A DNA stretch of 64,000 bases from Rhodococcus sp. SBT000017 (GTDB lineage: Bacteria; Actinomycetota; Actinomycetes; Mycobacteriales; Mycobacteriaceae): NCBI RefSeq assembly GCF_003688915.1, contig NZ_REFU01000001.1:1240001-1304000 (forward strand), written 5' to 3'. The notes beneath the pieces were generated by a model. It did not search any database and had not been told where the DNA came from. It saw nothing but the letters and a program-made list of their open reading frames with translations. Below, piece by piece: positions 40,924 through 49,815 of this stretch. Each line of letters starts with the position of its first letter. Position 1 is the stretch's first letter. The position numbers and the translations under genes were made by a program.

Positions 40924-42128
40924 GCGAGATTCCGGAACTGCTCCGCCGCGGCGCCGACGCCTCGGTCGGCAAGACCATGAGCCAACGCGTCGCCGACGAC
41001 GTCGCAGATCGACTGGTGTCGATGGACGCGACCGAACTCGGCTCTCGGGCGCTGACGAACATGATCGAGACGATGTACGAAAACGGCTGGCAGCCTATGG
41101 ATCTGGTGCACGTCGTGCGGCGTCAGCACACGGTGGCCGTGGCCAATCTCGCTGCCGCGGTCCTGCTGCATCAGGCCGATCTCACCGACGCCGACGCACG
41201 GGCCCCGCAGGACTGGGTGGATCAGATGTCCACGATCTGTGAGCAGTTCCCCAAGGTTGCGGCCCGGGTCGAGGCCACGCCCGATTTCCTGACCGCATAC
41301 CTGACCTCGTCCGGTAAGTCCGATTACATCGCTGCCAGTGATCAGTGGCTCGACGTACTCACGCTGCTCGGTCAATGGCAGACACTCCCCCGGTGGCCTC
41401 AGCTCGGCCCCAAGCCGTCCCAGTGGCCGCGCACTCGTCCCACGGTGACGGGTGTCGCCGGCTCCGACTCACCGAACACCAAGATGCTGAGCAAGATTCG
41501 CGGTCTGCTGGCCAAGGCCGACGCCACGGATTTCGAGGAGGAGGCCGAGACGCTGACTGCCAAGGCGCAGGAGTTGATGACGCGCTACTCCATCGACACC
41601 ATGCTGCTCACGCAGGGCCACATCGATATTCACGGCCGACGCGTTCACGTCGACGGCCCGCATGCCCCGGCCAAGGCGCAGTTGCTGCACGTGGTCGGAA
41701 CCGCCAACCGCGTCAAAGCGATCTGGGATCCGGAGTTCGCCGTCGCAACCCTGGTCGGAGCTCCGGTGGACGTGGAACAGACCGAGTTGTTGTTCACCTC
41801 TCTGCTGGTTCAGGCAACGCGCGCCCTCGGACATTCACCGCAGGCCAAGAAGCGCAAGAAGGCCGGATCGGCGGCGTTCGGGAAGGCGTTCCTCTACGCC
41901 TATGCCGTCCGCATCGGAGACCGCCTCACCGACGCCGATGCACACGCTTTGGAGGAGGTCGCGGTCGAATCGGCCGATCTGCTCCCTGTTCTGGCTGCCC
42001 AGACCGTCGCCGTCGAGGCCGAGTTCGATCGACTGTTCCCGACGGCGAAGCCGATGCGCGGTCCACGCCTGGACGCCGAAGGATGGGATTCGGGCCAGGC
42101 CGCGGCCGACGACGCCCACATCGGGTGA
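40920..42128 (+). CDS. DUF2786 domain protein, function unknown
   Basis: The 402-residue soluble product has a DUF2786 domain at about residues 182-225 (NTKMLSKIRGLLAKADATDFEEEAETLTAKAQELMTRYSID), a short helical motif seen in many actinobacterial and phage proteins without known function. It also has a helical N-terminal region (residues 1-170) and a C-terminal region with a lysine-rich patch (QAKKRKKAGSAAFGKAFLYAYAVRIGDRL) of the type following DUF2786. There is no signal peptide or membrane segment. It is co-translated with yaaA (ATGA overlap), so a stress-related role is possible, but that is inference from context. Confidence 0.8.
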   Translation: MSEIPELLRRGADASVGKTMSQRVADDVADRLVSMDATELGSRALTNMIETMYENGWQPMDLVHVVRRQHTVAVANLAAAVLLHQADLTDADARAPQDWVDQMSTICEQFPKVAARVEATPDFLTAYLTSSGKSDYIAASDQWLDVLTLLGQWQTLPRWPQLGPKPSQWPRTRPTVTGVAGSDSPNTKMLSKIRGLLAKADATDFEEEAETLTAKAQELMTRYSIDTMLLTQGHIDIHGRRVHVDGPHAPAKAQLLHVVGTANRVKAIWDPEFAVATLVGAPVDVEQTELLFTSLLVQATRALGHSPQAKKRKKAGSAAFGKAFLYAYAVRIGDRLTDADAHALEEVAVESADLLPVLAAQTVAVEAEFDRLFPTAKPMRGPRLDAEGWDSGQAAADDAHIG

Positions 42129-42132
42129 CGTT

Positions 42133-42192
42133 TGCCCACAGAATATTCGGTTGCCTACCTGTACAGGTGCGCAGCTGAACATTCTGTGGGCA
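42133..42192. terminator. Bidirectional terminator/cruciform between convergent genes
   Basis: TGCCCACAGAAT (42133-42144) is perfectly complementary to ATTCTGTGGGCA (42181-42192). The 36-base loop contains a second perfect palindrome, ACCTGTACAGGT. It fills the 67-base gap between the DUF2786 stop and the end of the DUF559-type gene, so it can terminate both. Confidence 0.7.
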
Positions 42193-42195
42193 TAC

Positions 42196-43099
42196 TCAGC
42201 GTCGACGTTCGGCCCTGGCACACGCACGATCGAATCGCTCGCGCATCATGCCGAACTGCCACAGGTCCTTCCAAGTCCACCGGAACACCTCCATTCCCCG
42301 GTCCCGGAGCTCGTCCTCGCGAACCTTCCCCTGCGCCAACGTCTTTCCGGTCGCGTACTTGTCCATGCCGTCGAATTCGCCGATCACACGCCAGCCTTTC
42401 CAGTAGAAGTCGACTCGGGCAAGGAACTGGGATCCCACTCGCAGTACCTGTTGCAGAACTGGGTTCGGGAAGCCGTACTCCTTCATCCGCAGTCTGCTGA
42501 GGGATTCTCCGGGGCTTTCGCTCAGACCGTTCATTGCGGCGACCGCCCGCCGAGCCGCGCCGATACCGTTCGTGCGCGCCGAGACCTCCAACGCTGCCCG
42601 CAACCGATCCATCGACACCTTCTTCGATCGCAGAGCCGAGTCTCCGATCACGACGGCATGATCGAGATCGAGCAGCCGCGCGCAATCGACCACGGTGCGC
42701 TCCGGCGAGGTCACCGGTATTCCCATCTCCGTCGTCACGAATTCCGCCGGAAGCGGCGTCGAGTGCACGTGCAATCGCGAAGTCGTGCGCCCTTTTCCGT
42801 CGGGGATCGTCAGGTGCACTCGGTCCAAATCGGTGTTCCACAGATCGAACCCGCGGACGAACAGCAGCCGAGACATGGCTGGCAACTGCAGCGTCGGCAT
42901 TGGTGGCCAGAGAGGCGACGGTCGTCAACCGGTGCATTCCGCGTGGATCGAGCGTCGAACACAACTGCCGCTGTGCATACATTCCGGGAACGATCCGAAC
43001 CAGTTCGCCTCGGACGCACAGCCTTTGCAGATCGGTGTTGGTGTAGCCGGCCGAAATCGCCGAAGCGCGGAAAATCAGACCGTGCACGTCAGGATGCAT
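42196..43099 (-). pseudogene. AbiEi/DUF559-type protein gene, frameshifted
   Basis: The N-terminal frame starts at ATG 43099 (MHPDVHGLIFRASAISAGYT) and gives an AbiEi-like winged helix: TNTDLQRLCVRGELVRIVPGMYAQR, then NADAAVASHVSAA. The C-terminal frame, open to 42196, continues with VRGFDLWNTDLDRVHLTIPDG, GIPVTSPERTVVDCARLL and a DUF559/restriction-like domain (FLARVDFYWKGWRVIGEFDGMDKYATG, FRWTWKDLWQ). The two frames join with a one-base change at about 42850-42868; removing one base after the SAA codons gives the family spacing SAA-xxx-GFDLWN. The full protein would have about 300 residues. Genes of this type are common single ORFs in actinobacteria and of uncertain function. It is either broken or a sequence error. 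Confidence 0.78.
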
Positions 43100-43219
43100 G
43101 CACCGATCGTGCACCGACAGCGACTCCGAAAACCGAGCCGAACGGCAATTGTGGACAACTCGGCACCTGTGGATCAATAGTGGTGCGCCGGTACCAGAAA
43201 CGGGTTTGTCAGAGAGGAC

Positions 43220-44707
43220 TCAGCCCTTCTGAGCATCCTCCTGCGCAGCCTGGGCCTGAGCGACCTGCTGCGGGGTGAAGCGAATGAACACCGCAGCGAT
43301 TCCCGCGACCACGGCGCAGACGGCGCAGCAGAACAACGCGAACATGTAGCCCGAGCTCAATGCATCGAGCTGGTTGTCGTTCATCAGCGTCGCCGGTCCC
43401 GAGATGCCGCCCAGCGACAGTGTTCGTGAGGTCACCAGCGCACCGATCACGGCCAGGGCAAGCGGCCCGCCGAGGGTCTGGGCAACCAGGGCAATAGCGG
43501 TCAACGGGCCGATCTCGGTGGGGCTCACTCCGGCGATGGCGCACAGCGGGAGCGGCACGACCGTGAGGCCGACGCCGAATCCGATCCCGATGACGGGGAA
43601 GAACAGGCCGGGGAAGTACGACGAGTCCGCGTTCATCGTCGCGACAGACACCATCAGCCAGCCGACCATGATGACGGCGCCGCTCAGAATCAGCCAGCGT
43701 GGGGCGATGCGCGTCACCAGCTGCGAGGCCAGGAACGCGGCGGCACCGAGCCCGAAGGCGAACGGCACGAACGCCAGGCCCGCGTGCAGCGGACTGTATC
43801 CCAGGATGTCCTGGACGAACAGTGCCACGTAGGCAGCGAGGCAGAACATCACGCCACCGGCGAAGAAGATGGCCACGAACGTCGCCACTCGGTCTCGGCT
43901 GCCGAACAACGAGAACGGGAGCAGTGGATTGTCTGCGCGACGCTCGACCAGCAGGAACAGCCCGAGGAAGAGCAGTCCGGCGAGCAGGGAGACGATGACG
44001 ATCGGATTGGTCCAGCCCAGTTCGGTGCCCTCGCTCAGAGCCAGCACCACCCCGGTGCAGCCGAGCGTCGCCAGAATCGCTCCCGGCACGTCGAGCGGCA
44101 ACTTCGCCCCCACCGTCTCCTGCAGCGAGACGACCGCGAGCACCACGATGACCACACCGATAGGCACGTTGATCAGAAAGATCCACCGCCACGACACCTC
44201 GGTCAACGCACCGCCGATGATCAGCCCGGCAATGGAGCCGACACCCGTCATGGCTGCGTAGATCGCGATGGCCTGATTCCGAACCGGGCCCGGAGCGAAC
44301 GTGGTCGCCACCAGCGCGAACGCCGTGGGCGACGCCACCGCGGCTCCCACGCCCTGAAGCGCGCGGGCCGCTACCAGCGTTGCCTCGTTGACCGCGAGCC
44401 CGCACAGCAGGGATGCGATGGTGAACAACACGACGCCGGCCAGGAACATCTTCTTGCGACCGAAGGCGTCACCGAGTCTGCCGCCGAGGAGCATCAGCCC
44501 GCCGAAGGCGAGGGCATACGAGGTGAGCACCCAGTTGCGTCCGGCATCGGACAGACCCAGATCGGCCTGCAACGGTGCCAGAGCGAGGTTGGCGACCGTG
44601 CCGTCGAGCACCACCATCAACTGCAGGCCGCTCAGGACGATGATCGCCAACCCGAACGCTCGGGTCGTCACCGGGTACTTGACCTCGGTGCTGGAGGTAT
44701 CGGACAT
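43220..44707 (-). CDS. efpA: EfpA-type MFS efflux pump
   Basis: The 495-residue product is a 14-helix DHA2-family exporter that closely resembles mycobacterial EfpA. Matching blocks are GLQLMVVLDGTVANLALAPLQADLGLSDAGRNWVLTSYALAFGGLMLLGGRLGD at residues 28-80 and ASPTAFALVATTFAPGPVRNQAIAIYAAM. LTEVSWRWIFLINVPIG, GGVMFCLAAYVALFVQDILGYSPLHAG and the C-terminal FIRFTPQQVAQAQ also match. EfpA homologues contribute to drug tolerance. The ATG at 44707 lies 7 bases after the cysG stop; a GTG at 44722 is an alternative. The gene order efpA-cysG matches Rv2846c-Rv2847c. Confidence 0.92.
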   Translation of the reverse strand: MSDTSSTEVKYPVTTRAFGLAIIVLSGLQLMVVLDGTVANLALAPLQADLGLSDAGRNWVLTSYALAFGGLMLLGGRLGDAFGRKKMFLAGVVLFTIASLLCGLAVNEATLVAARALQGVGAAVASPTAFALVATTFAPGPVRNQAIAIYAAMTGVGSIAGLIIGGALTEVSWRWIFLINVPIGVVIVVLAVVSLQETVGAKLPLDVPGAILATLGCTGVVLALSEGTELGWTNPIVIVSLLAGLLFLGLFLLVERRADNPLLPFSLFGSRDRVATFVAIFFAGGVMFCLAAYVALFVQDILGYSPLHAGLAFVPFAFGLGAAAFLASQLVTRIAPRWLILSGAVIMVGWLMVSVATMNADSSYFPGLFFPVIGIGFGVGLTVVPLPLCAIAGVSPTEIGPLTAIALVAQTLGGPLALAVIGALVTSRTLSLGGISGPATLMNDNQLDALSSGYMFALFCCAVCAVVAGIAAVFIRFTPQQVAQAQAAQEDAQKG

Positions 44708-44714
44708 CGATGAT

Positions 44715-45950
44715 TCAGGCACGGGCGTTCACGTTACCGGCGTGTACAGAAAAACCGGCAACGGTTCCGATGACCACGATGGCCGGAGGCCTGATCTCCG
44801 CGTCCCGAACCGCATCGGCCACGGTGCTCAGCGTCGCGCGCACTTCGCGCTGGGTGCGCATGGTGCCTTCCTGAACGACGATCACCGGAGTGCCGGACGG
44901 CCGGCCACCGGCGATGAGAACGTCGGCGAACAGGCCGATGCGTTCGACGGCCATCAGCAACACGATGGTGCCCTTGAGCTTGGCCAGCGCGTTCCAGTCG
45001 ACGAGCGAATCGGGATGGTCGGGTGCCACGTGGCCGCTGACGACGACGAACTCGTGGGTGACGGCGCGGTGCGTCACCGGGATCCCTGCGGACGAGGGCA
45101 CCGAAATGGCGCTGGTGATACCGGGCACCACGGTGACCGGAATTCCCTCGGCGGCGAGCGCTTCGAGTTCCTCGTATCCCCTACCGAACACGTAGGGGTC
45201 GCCGCCCTTGAGCCGGACGACGAACTTGCCCGCCTTCGCGCCGTCGATCAACGCCTGGTTGATCGCCTCCTGCGCCATCGCGCGGCCGTACGGAATCTTC
45301 GAGGCGTCGATGACCTCCACGTGCGGCCCCAGTTCGGCCAACAGCTCGGGCGGTGCGAGCCGATCGGCCACCACGATGTCGGCATAGGCGAGCAGCCTGC
45401 GCCCGCGGACGGTGATGAGGTCCGGATCGCCTGGTCCGCCGCCGACCAGCGCGACGCCCGTCAACGGCGCATGTGCCGAATCGGCGACCACACCGGACTG
45501 CAGAGCTTCGATCACGGCATTGCGGACCGCGGCCGATCGACGGTGCTCGCCGCCGGCGAGGACACCGAGGGTCAGCCCGTCCCACTCGGCCGACGCCGGG
45601 GTGACCGCGGTGCCGTCCTTGGCGATGTCGGCTCGCACGCAGAAGATCCTGGACGCAGTGGCTTCGGCAACGATGGCGATGTTGGTCTCGGCCTCGTCGG
45701 TGCACGCGACGGCGTACCAGGCATCGGCGAGGTCGCCCTCCCGATAATCACGCAACTCCATCGTCACCTGTCCGAAGGTCGCCATCGCCTCCACAGCGGG
45801 CGTGGCCTCCCGAGTGATGACGTGTACCACGGCACCACAGGAGATCAGCAGCGGCAATCGACGCTGCGCGACGGTGCCGCCACCGACCACGACGACGCGT
45901 CGACCTTCCAGATTGAGGCCGACCAGATAGGGAGAGTCAGTCGCGTTCAC
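44715..45950 (-). CDS. cysG: Siroheme synthase / uroporphyrinogen-III C-methyltransferase
   Basis: This bifunctional enzyme makes precorrin-2 from uroporphyrinogen III and supports siroheme formation for sulfite and nitrite reductases and possibly cobalamin. The 411-residue product has an N-terminal precorrin-2 dehydrogenase part (GRRVVVVGGGTVAQRRLPLLISCG near residue 16). The C-terminal SAM-dependent methyltransferase has GVALVGGGPGDPDLITVRGRRLL near 180, VVRLKGGDPYVFGRGYEEL near 255, and VPGITSAISVPSSAGIPVTHR near 285. The GTG at 45950 is chosen because it starts just after the ABC-F stop; an ATG at 45995 would overlap that gene. It corresponds to Rv2847c. Confidence 0.93.
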   Translation of the reverse strand: MNATDSPYLVGLNLEGRRVVVVGGGTVAQRRLPLLISCGAVVHVITREATPAVEAMATFGQVTMELRDYREGDLADAWYAVACTDEAETNIAIVAEATASRIFCVRADIAKDGTAVTPASAEWDGLTLGVLAGGEHRRSAAVRNAVIEALQSGVVADSAHAPLTGVALVGGGPGDPDLITVRGRRLLAYADIVVADRLAPPELLAELGPHVEVIDASKIPYGRAMAQEAINQALIDGAKAGKFVVRLKGGDPYVFGRGYEELEALAAEGIPVTVVPGITSAISVPSSAGIPVTHRAVTHEFVVVSGHVAPDHPDSLVDWNALAKLKGTIVLLMAVERIGLFADVLIAGGRPSGTPVIVVQEGTMRTQREVRATLSTVADAVRDAEIRPPAIVVIGTVAGFSVHAGNVNARA

Positions 45951-45961
45951 GAGAGGAAACG

Positions 45962-47644
45962 CTACCGCGCGCGCTGCACCCGCTTTTCGTCCCATATGGG
46001 CTCATCGGATTCGTAGGCCTGACCGGTGCTGCCGAACACGAGGAATCGGTCGAAGCTGCGGGCGAACCAGCGGTCGTGGGTCACGGCGATGACGGTGCCG
46101 TCGAACGCTGCGATCGCGTCTTCGAGTGCGTCGGCGGACATGAGGTCGAGGTTGTCGGTCGGCTCGTCCAACAGCAGCAGGGTGGCACCGGAGAGTTCGA
46201 GGAGCAGAATCTGCACGCGCGCCTGCTGGCCGCCGGAAAGGTTGTCGTACGACTGTTCGGCGGCTCGGGCCAGACCGTAGCGGTCCAGTGCCCTACTGGC
46301 GGCCTCCCGGCCCATTCCGTCGCGGTGTTCGTTGCCCATGTGCAAGATGTCGAGGAGCGTGTTGCCCGCGAGATCCGGCCGAGTGTGGGTCTGGGCGAAC
46401 AGCCCGGGCCGGACGCGAGCGCCGAGCACCGCGGTGCCGGTGTGCGGAACCGGATCGAGTGCCAGTTCCTGAACCGGCTCGTGCTCCTTCTCGGGATCGG
46501 TGCCACCGTTGGCCAGCAATCGAAGGAAGTGCGATTTGCCGGAACCGTTGGAGCCCAGCACCGCGACGCGGTCGCCGTACCAGATCTCGGTGTCGAACGG
46601 CTTCATCAATCCGGTCAGTTCCAGACCCGTACAGACCAACGCGCGCTTGGCAGTTCGGCCACCACGCAGACGCACGGTGACGTGCTGCTTCAACGGCACC
46701 GCTTCGGGCGGTCCGGCCTCCTCGAACTTGGCCAACCGAGTCTGGGACGCGTGGTAGCGAGCGGCGACCCCGTCGTTGAATTTGGCCTTCTCCCGTAGGC
46801 GCAGCACCAGCGCCCGGAGTTTGACCAGTTCCTCGTCCCACCGCCGTCGCAGTTCGTCGAGCCGAGCATTCCGGTCCTCACGCGCGGCGTGATACGTCGC
46901 GAACCCGCCGCCGTGCACCCAGGAGGTGGCACCGCTGACGCCCGGTTCCAACGTCACGATCCGGTTCGCGGCGTTGGCGATGAGCTCTCGGTCGTGGCTG
47001 ATGAACAGAACGGACTTGTCGGAATCCCGAATGGTCGCTTCGAGCCAGCGCTTGCCCGGCACATCGAGGTAGTTGTCCGGTTCGTCGAGAAGCAACAGAT
47101 TGTCCGAGCCGGCGAACAACGCTTCGAGTACGAGGCGCTTCTGCTCACCGCCGCTGAGGGTCGACGCAGCGCGCCACTTCGCGCGGTCGAACGGCATTCC
47201 GAGTGCTGCTGTGGTGACCTTGTCCCAGAACGGCTCGAGGTCGTAACCGCCGACATCGCCCCAATCCGACAGGGCCTGCGCGTATTTCATCTGGGTCTTC
47301 TCGTCGTCGACCTCGATCATCGTGTTCTCGGCGGCGTCGAGGGCCGCAGCGGCCGTCTGCACGGCCGGGGAGGCAACCGACAGCAGCAGATCACGAACGG
47401 TCGAGTCGTCTCGCAGCTGGCCGACGAACTGCCGCATCACCCCGAGCGAGCCGGAGCGCGACACCGACCCCTCGTCGGGGGTCTCGTCGCCTGCGATGAT
47501 GCGCGTCAGTGTCGTCTTGCCGGTTCCGTTGGGGCCGATGAGGGCGGTCTTGGCACCGTCGCCGACGCGAAACCCGACACCGTTGAGGAGCTGCCGTCCG
47601 TCGGGCAGGAAGTAGACGATGTCGTTGAGTTCGAGGTGGGCCAC
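45962..47644 (-). CDS. ABC-F family ATP-binding protein
   Basis: The 560-residue product has two ABC domains and no membrane segment, which places it in the ABC-F family of ribosome-associated ATPases. Domain 1 has Walker A GPNGTGKTT near residue 37, signature LSGGEQKRLV near 165 and Walker B LLLLDEPDNYLD near 183. A charged linker rich in Arg and Glu follows (AREDRNARLDELRRRWDEELVKLRALVLRLREKAK), then domain 2 with GSNGSGKSHF near 368, signature LSGGQQARVQ near 468 and LLLLDEPTDNLD near 488. Members include antibiotic-resistance proteins and EttA-like translation factors; which type this is cannot be decided here. The second Walker A ends in Ser-His rather than Ser-Thr. Confidence 0.9.
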   Translation of the reverse strand: MAHLELNDIVYFLPDGRQLLNGVGFRVGDGAKTALIGPNGTGKTTLTRIIAGDETPDEGSVSRSGSLGVMRQFVGQLRDDSTVRDLLLSVASPAVQTAAAALDAAENTMIEVDDEKTQMKYAQALSDWGDVGGYDLEPFWDKVTTAALGMPFDRAKWRAASTLSGGEQKRLVLEALFAGSDNLLLLDEPDNYLDVPGKRWLEATIRDSDKSVLFISHDRELIANAANRIVTLEPGVSGATSWVHGGGFATYHAAREDRNARLDELRRRWDEELVKLRALVLRLREKAKFNDGVAARYHASQTRLAKFEEAGPPEAVPLKQHVTVRLRGGRTAKRALVCTGLELTGLMKPFDTEIWYGDRVAVLGSNGSGKSHFLRLLANGGTDPEKEHEPVQELALDPVPHTGTAVLGARVRPGLFAQTHTRPDLAGNTLLDILHMGNEHRDGMGREAASRALDRYGLARAAEQSYDNLSGGQQARVQILLLELSGATLLLLDEPTDNLDLMSADALEDAIAAFDGTVIAVTHDRWFARSFDRFLVFGSTGQAYESDEPIWDEKRVQRAR

Positions 47645-47720
47645 AACGAACCAGCCAACCTCATCGGCCCGGCGATGGCCAATCGTTTACTCGTCCGCTG
47701 GGCGAGGGCCAGTGTCTTCT

Positions 47721-49397
47721 CTAGGCGAGGGCCAGGGTCGATGTCTCGGTGAGAACCTGCTTACCGGCGTCGTCGACGTGGGCGTGGTGCACCCGCAACC
47801 GAGCGGAGTCGCCGTGCAGGGTCAGCAGCATGACACCGTTGTCGAACCAGGGTCCTGCCTCGGCCTCCCACTCGACACCGGACGGGCCCACGTGTGCCGC
47901 GCGCGCCAGTTTCGACAGAATGCGGGCGGCGGGACGTTTGATGGCCAGCTTGTTGACCGCACGAATCGGCAGATCGAGCGGATTGCGGAACGGCGACATG
48001 GTCAGCTGATACGTGGCCGGTACCTCGCGCCCGCCGACCCCGAAGTCCGCGTTCGCCACGTACGAGCAGTGCACGTCGCCCGAGAGCCACATGATCGAGG
48101 CGGGTTTGTTCTCGCCGCGCGAGAGCTCACGCGTCAACGCCGCCATGTCGTTGAACGAGTTGGTGAAGGCCGCCCAGTGTTCGAGATCGAGGCCGATCCG
48201 CATCTTCTCGGCCACCTTGGCCGGCATGGATCCCCAACTCCCCTGCGCCACAGCCTCGTTCCATTGTTCGAGGTAGTGCAGGGCAGGCAGCATGAGATAG
48301 GGCAACGACGAACCGAACAGCAAGTGCCGCGGGGTTTCTTCGAGTGCGCGCTCGCGTACCCACGCCCATTCCTTCTCGTCCACCATCTCTCGGTTGTCCG
48401 GATCCAGATTCCGCGAACATCGCGAATCGATCATGATCAGCCGGGTATCACCGAAATCGCGATAGAAGCTCCAGCGGCCGGTCTCGGGCTTGCGGTCCAC
48501 GCGTAACGCGAAGTCGGCCAACAGCTTTTCACGATCGGCGTCGGTATCGGCCGACCGAACTGCGGCGTACATCTCGTCCTGCGCCAGTTCCTTGGGCGAG
48601 AGGTTGCCCAGGTGCTGGTACACCCAGTAGGACGAGTACGCGCCGATGACTCGATCGTTCCACCACGGCCGAGTCACGATGTCCCGCCGCCACGACGCGG
48701 ACGAGTTCCAGTCGTCGCGCAGATCGTGGTCGTCGAGAATCATGCACGACGGGATGCTCGCCATCAGAGTTCGCACCGGCTCGAGTCCCCACGATTCCCG
48801 GTACAGCCAGGAGTACTCCTCGAAATCGCAGATCTCGTTCTCCGCGTCGGTACCGATGGCGCTCTGCGGTCCCTCGCCCGAGCTTCGGCGCGCCTGAAGT
48901 CGTTCGACGATCTCCGGCGACGGGTCGTCGGCGTAGACCTGATCACCGAGGAGCAGCAGCGCCTGCGGCCATCGGCTCGGATCCTCCTCGATCAGCGCAT
49001 TCCCCAGCCCGGCCAAGGCGTCGGCTCCGATCTGCTTCAACGATTCGTCGCTGTAGTTGTCACCCCGCCGACACGACCCGAAGGCCAACGTGACGGGTCC
49101 ATCGGCATCGACGGTGTGGATGGCGGCCGTCCGACCCTCCGGGGGCCACACGCGACGCTCGTCGACGAACACCTCGTAGTGCACCGTCGCGTTGGCCGGT
49201 AATCCCTCGAGCGGCACCAGCGCGTAGTGGTGGCCGTGCACCCCCCACGTTCGTTCGGAACCCCGGACGTCGGCGTCGGTGACGACCGTAATGTTCGCCG
49301 ATTCGGCCATCTCGAACCACAGGGTCGCCGTCTCGGTGCCGACGTACCGCACGATCGGGCCGAGTAGGACGGTGCTGTCGGAAGTCATTCGATTCAC
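47721..49397 (-). CDS. PhoD-like alkaline phosphatase/phosphodiesterase family protein
   Basis: The 558-residue product is a PhoD-like metallophosphatase. Metal-binding motifs are ALAFGSCRRGDNYSDES near residue 105, LLLGDQVYADDPSPE near 147, MILDDHDLRDDWNSS near 217, and IMWLSGDVHCSYVANADFG near 425. An N-terminal Fn3-like domain (TVLLGPIVRYVGTETATLWFEM) precedes the catalytic part. It lacks an obvious Tat signal peptide, unlike secreted PhoD, so it is probably cytoplasmic. The start is ATG 49397 or 49388. It sits between cobE and ABC-F on the same strand. The last codons are duplicated just after the stop (47701-47712 versus 47724-47735). Confidence 0.85.
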   Translation of the reverse strand: MNRMTSDSTVLLGPIVRYVGTETATLWFEMAESANITVVTDADVRGSERTWGVHGHHYALVPLEGLPANATVHYEVFVDERRVWPPEGRTAAIHTVDADGPVTLAFGSCRRGDNYSDESLKQIGADALAGLGNALIEEDPSRWPQALLLLGDQVYADDPSPEIVERLQARRSSGEGPQSAIGTDAENEICDFEEYSWLYRESWGLEPVRTLMASIPSCMILDDHDLRDDWNSSASWRRDIVTRPWWNDRVIGAYSSYWVYQHLGNLSPKELAQDEMYAAVRSADTDADREKLLADFALRVDRKPETGRWSFYRDFGDTRLIMIDSRCSRNLDPDNREMVDEKEWAWVRERALEETPRHLLFGSSLPYLMLPALHYLEQWNEAVAQGSWGSMPAKVAEKMRIGLDLEHWAAFTNSFNDMAALTRELSRGENKPASIMWLSGDVHCSYVANADFGVGGREVPATYQLTMSPFRNPLDLPIRAVNKLAIKRPAARILSKLARAAHVGPSGVEWEAEAGPWFDNGVMLLTLHGDSARLRVHHAHVDDAGKQVLTETSTLALA

Positions 49398-49425
49398 AGT
49401 GCCCTCGTCGGCCGGCTTTCGCCAG

Positions 49426-49803
49426 TCAGTCGGGCGAATTCGCCGCGACCTCGCTCACCGCGGCGACAGCAACGGTGACTCTTCCGCCGACCGTTCGCGG
49501 GATCAGCAACTGCTGCGCCGAGCCTGCGAGCAGGGTCGCGGCTTCGGCCACGCTCGTACTCCCCACGGCGTCGTACACCCGCCGAGATGTGTGGGGAGTC
49601 GACACCGACGAGAGTTCCTCTGCCGAGTAAGTGACTCCCCGAACCCCCATGCTCGACGCCACCGCCGCCACCAGTTCTGCTTTCCGGTCGATCGAGGCGA
49701 TGGCCTCGACTCGCCAGTTCGGTTGCAGCACCGTCGAGATCGCGGCCACGACGTCGGCGGCGTCGACGCCGGCTCGGGCACCGATTCCGATGACCACCCG
49801 CAT
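49426..49803 (-). CDS. Cobalamin biosynthesis protein CobE/CbiG C-terminal type
   Basis: The 125-residue product resembles the C-terminal domain of CbiG, known as CobE in the aerobic pathway. It shows VVIGIGARAGVDAADVVAAISTVL at the start, VEAIASIDRKAELVAAVASSMGV near residue 30 and a conserved VYDAVGSTSVAEAATLLAG near 80 that fits the GxGSVAEAAAL pattern. CobE is needed for aerobic corrin ring synthesis, but its exact chemistry is unclear. It follows cobB after 12 bases and is part of the riboswitch-led run. Confidence 0.82.
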   Translation of the reverse strand: MRVVIGIGARAGVDAADVVAAISTVLQPNWRVEAIASIDRKAELVAAVASSMGVRGVTYSAEELSSVSTPHTSRRVYDAVGSTSVAEAATLLAGSAQQLLIPRTVGGRVTVAVAAVSEVAANSPD

Positions 49804-49815
49804 TCTCGCGCCCCC

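Noticed and set aside
42133..42192. Phage or integron attachment site
   Set aside because: No integrase, tRNA or direct repeat is nearby; the symmetric stem between convergent genes fits a terminator better.
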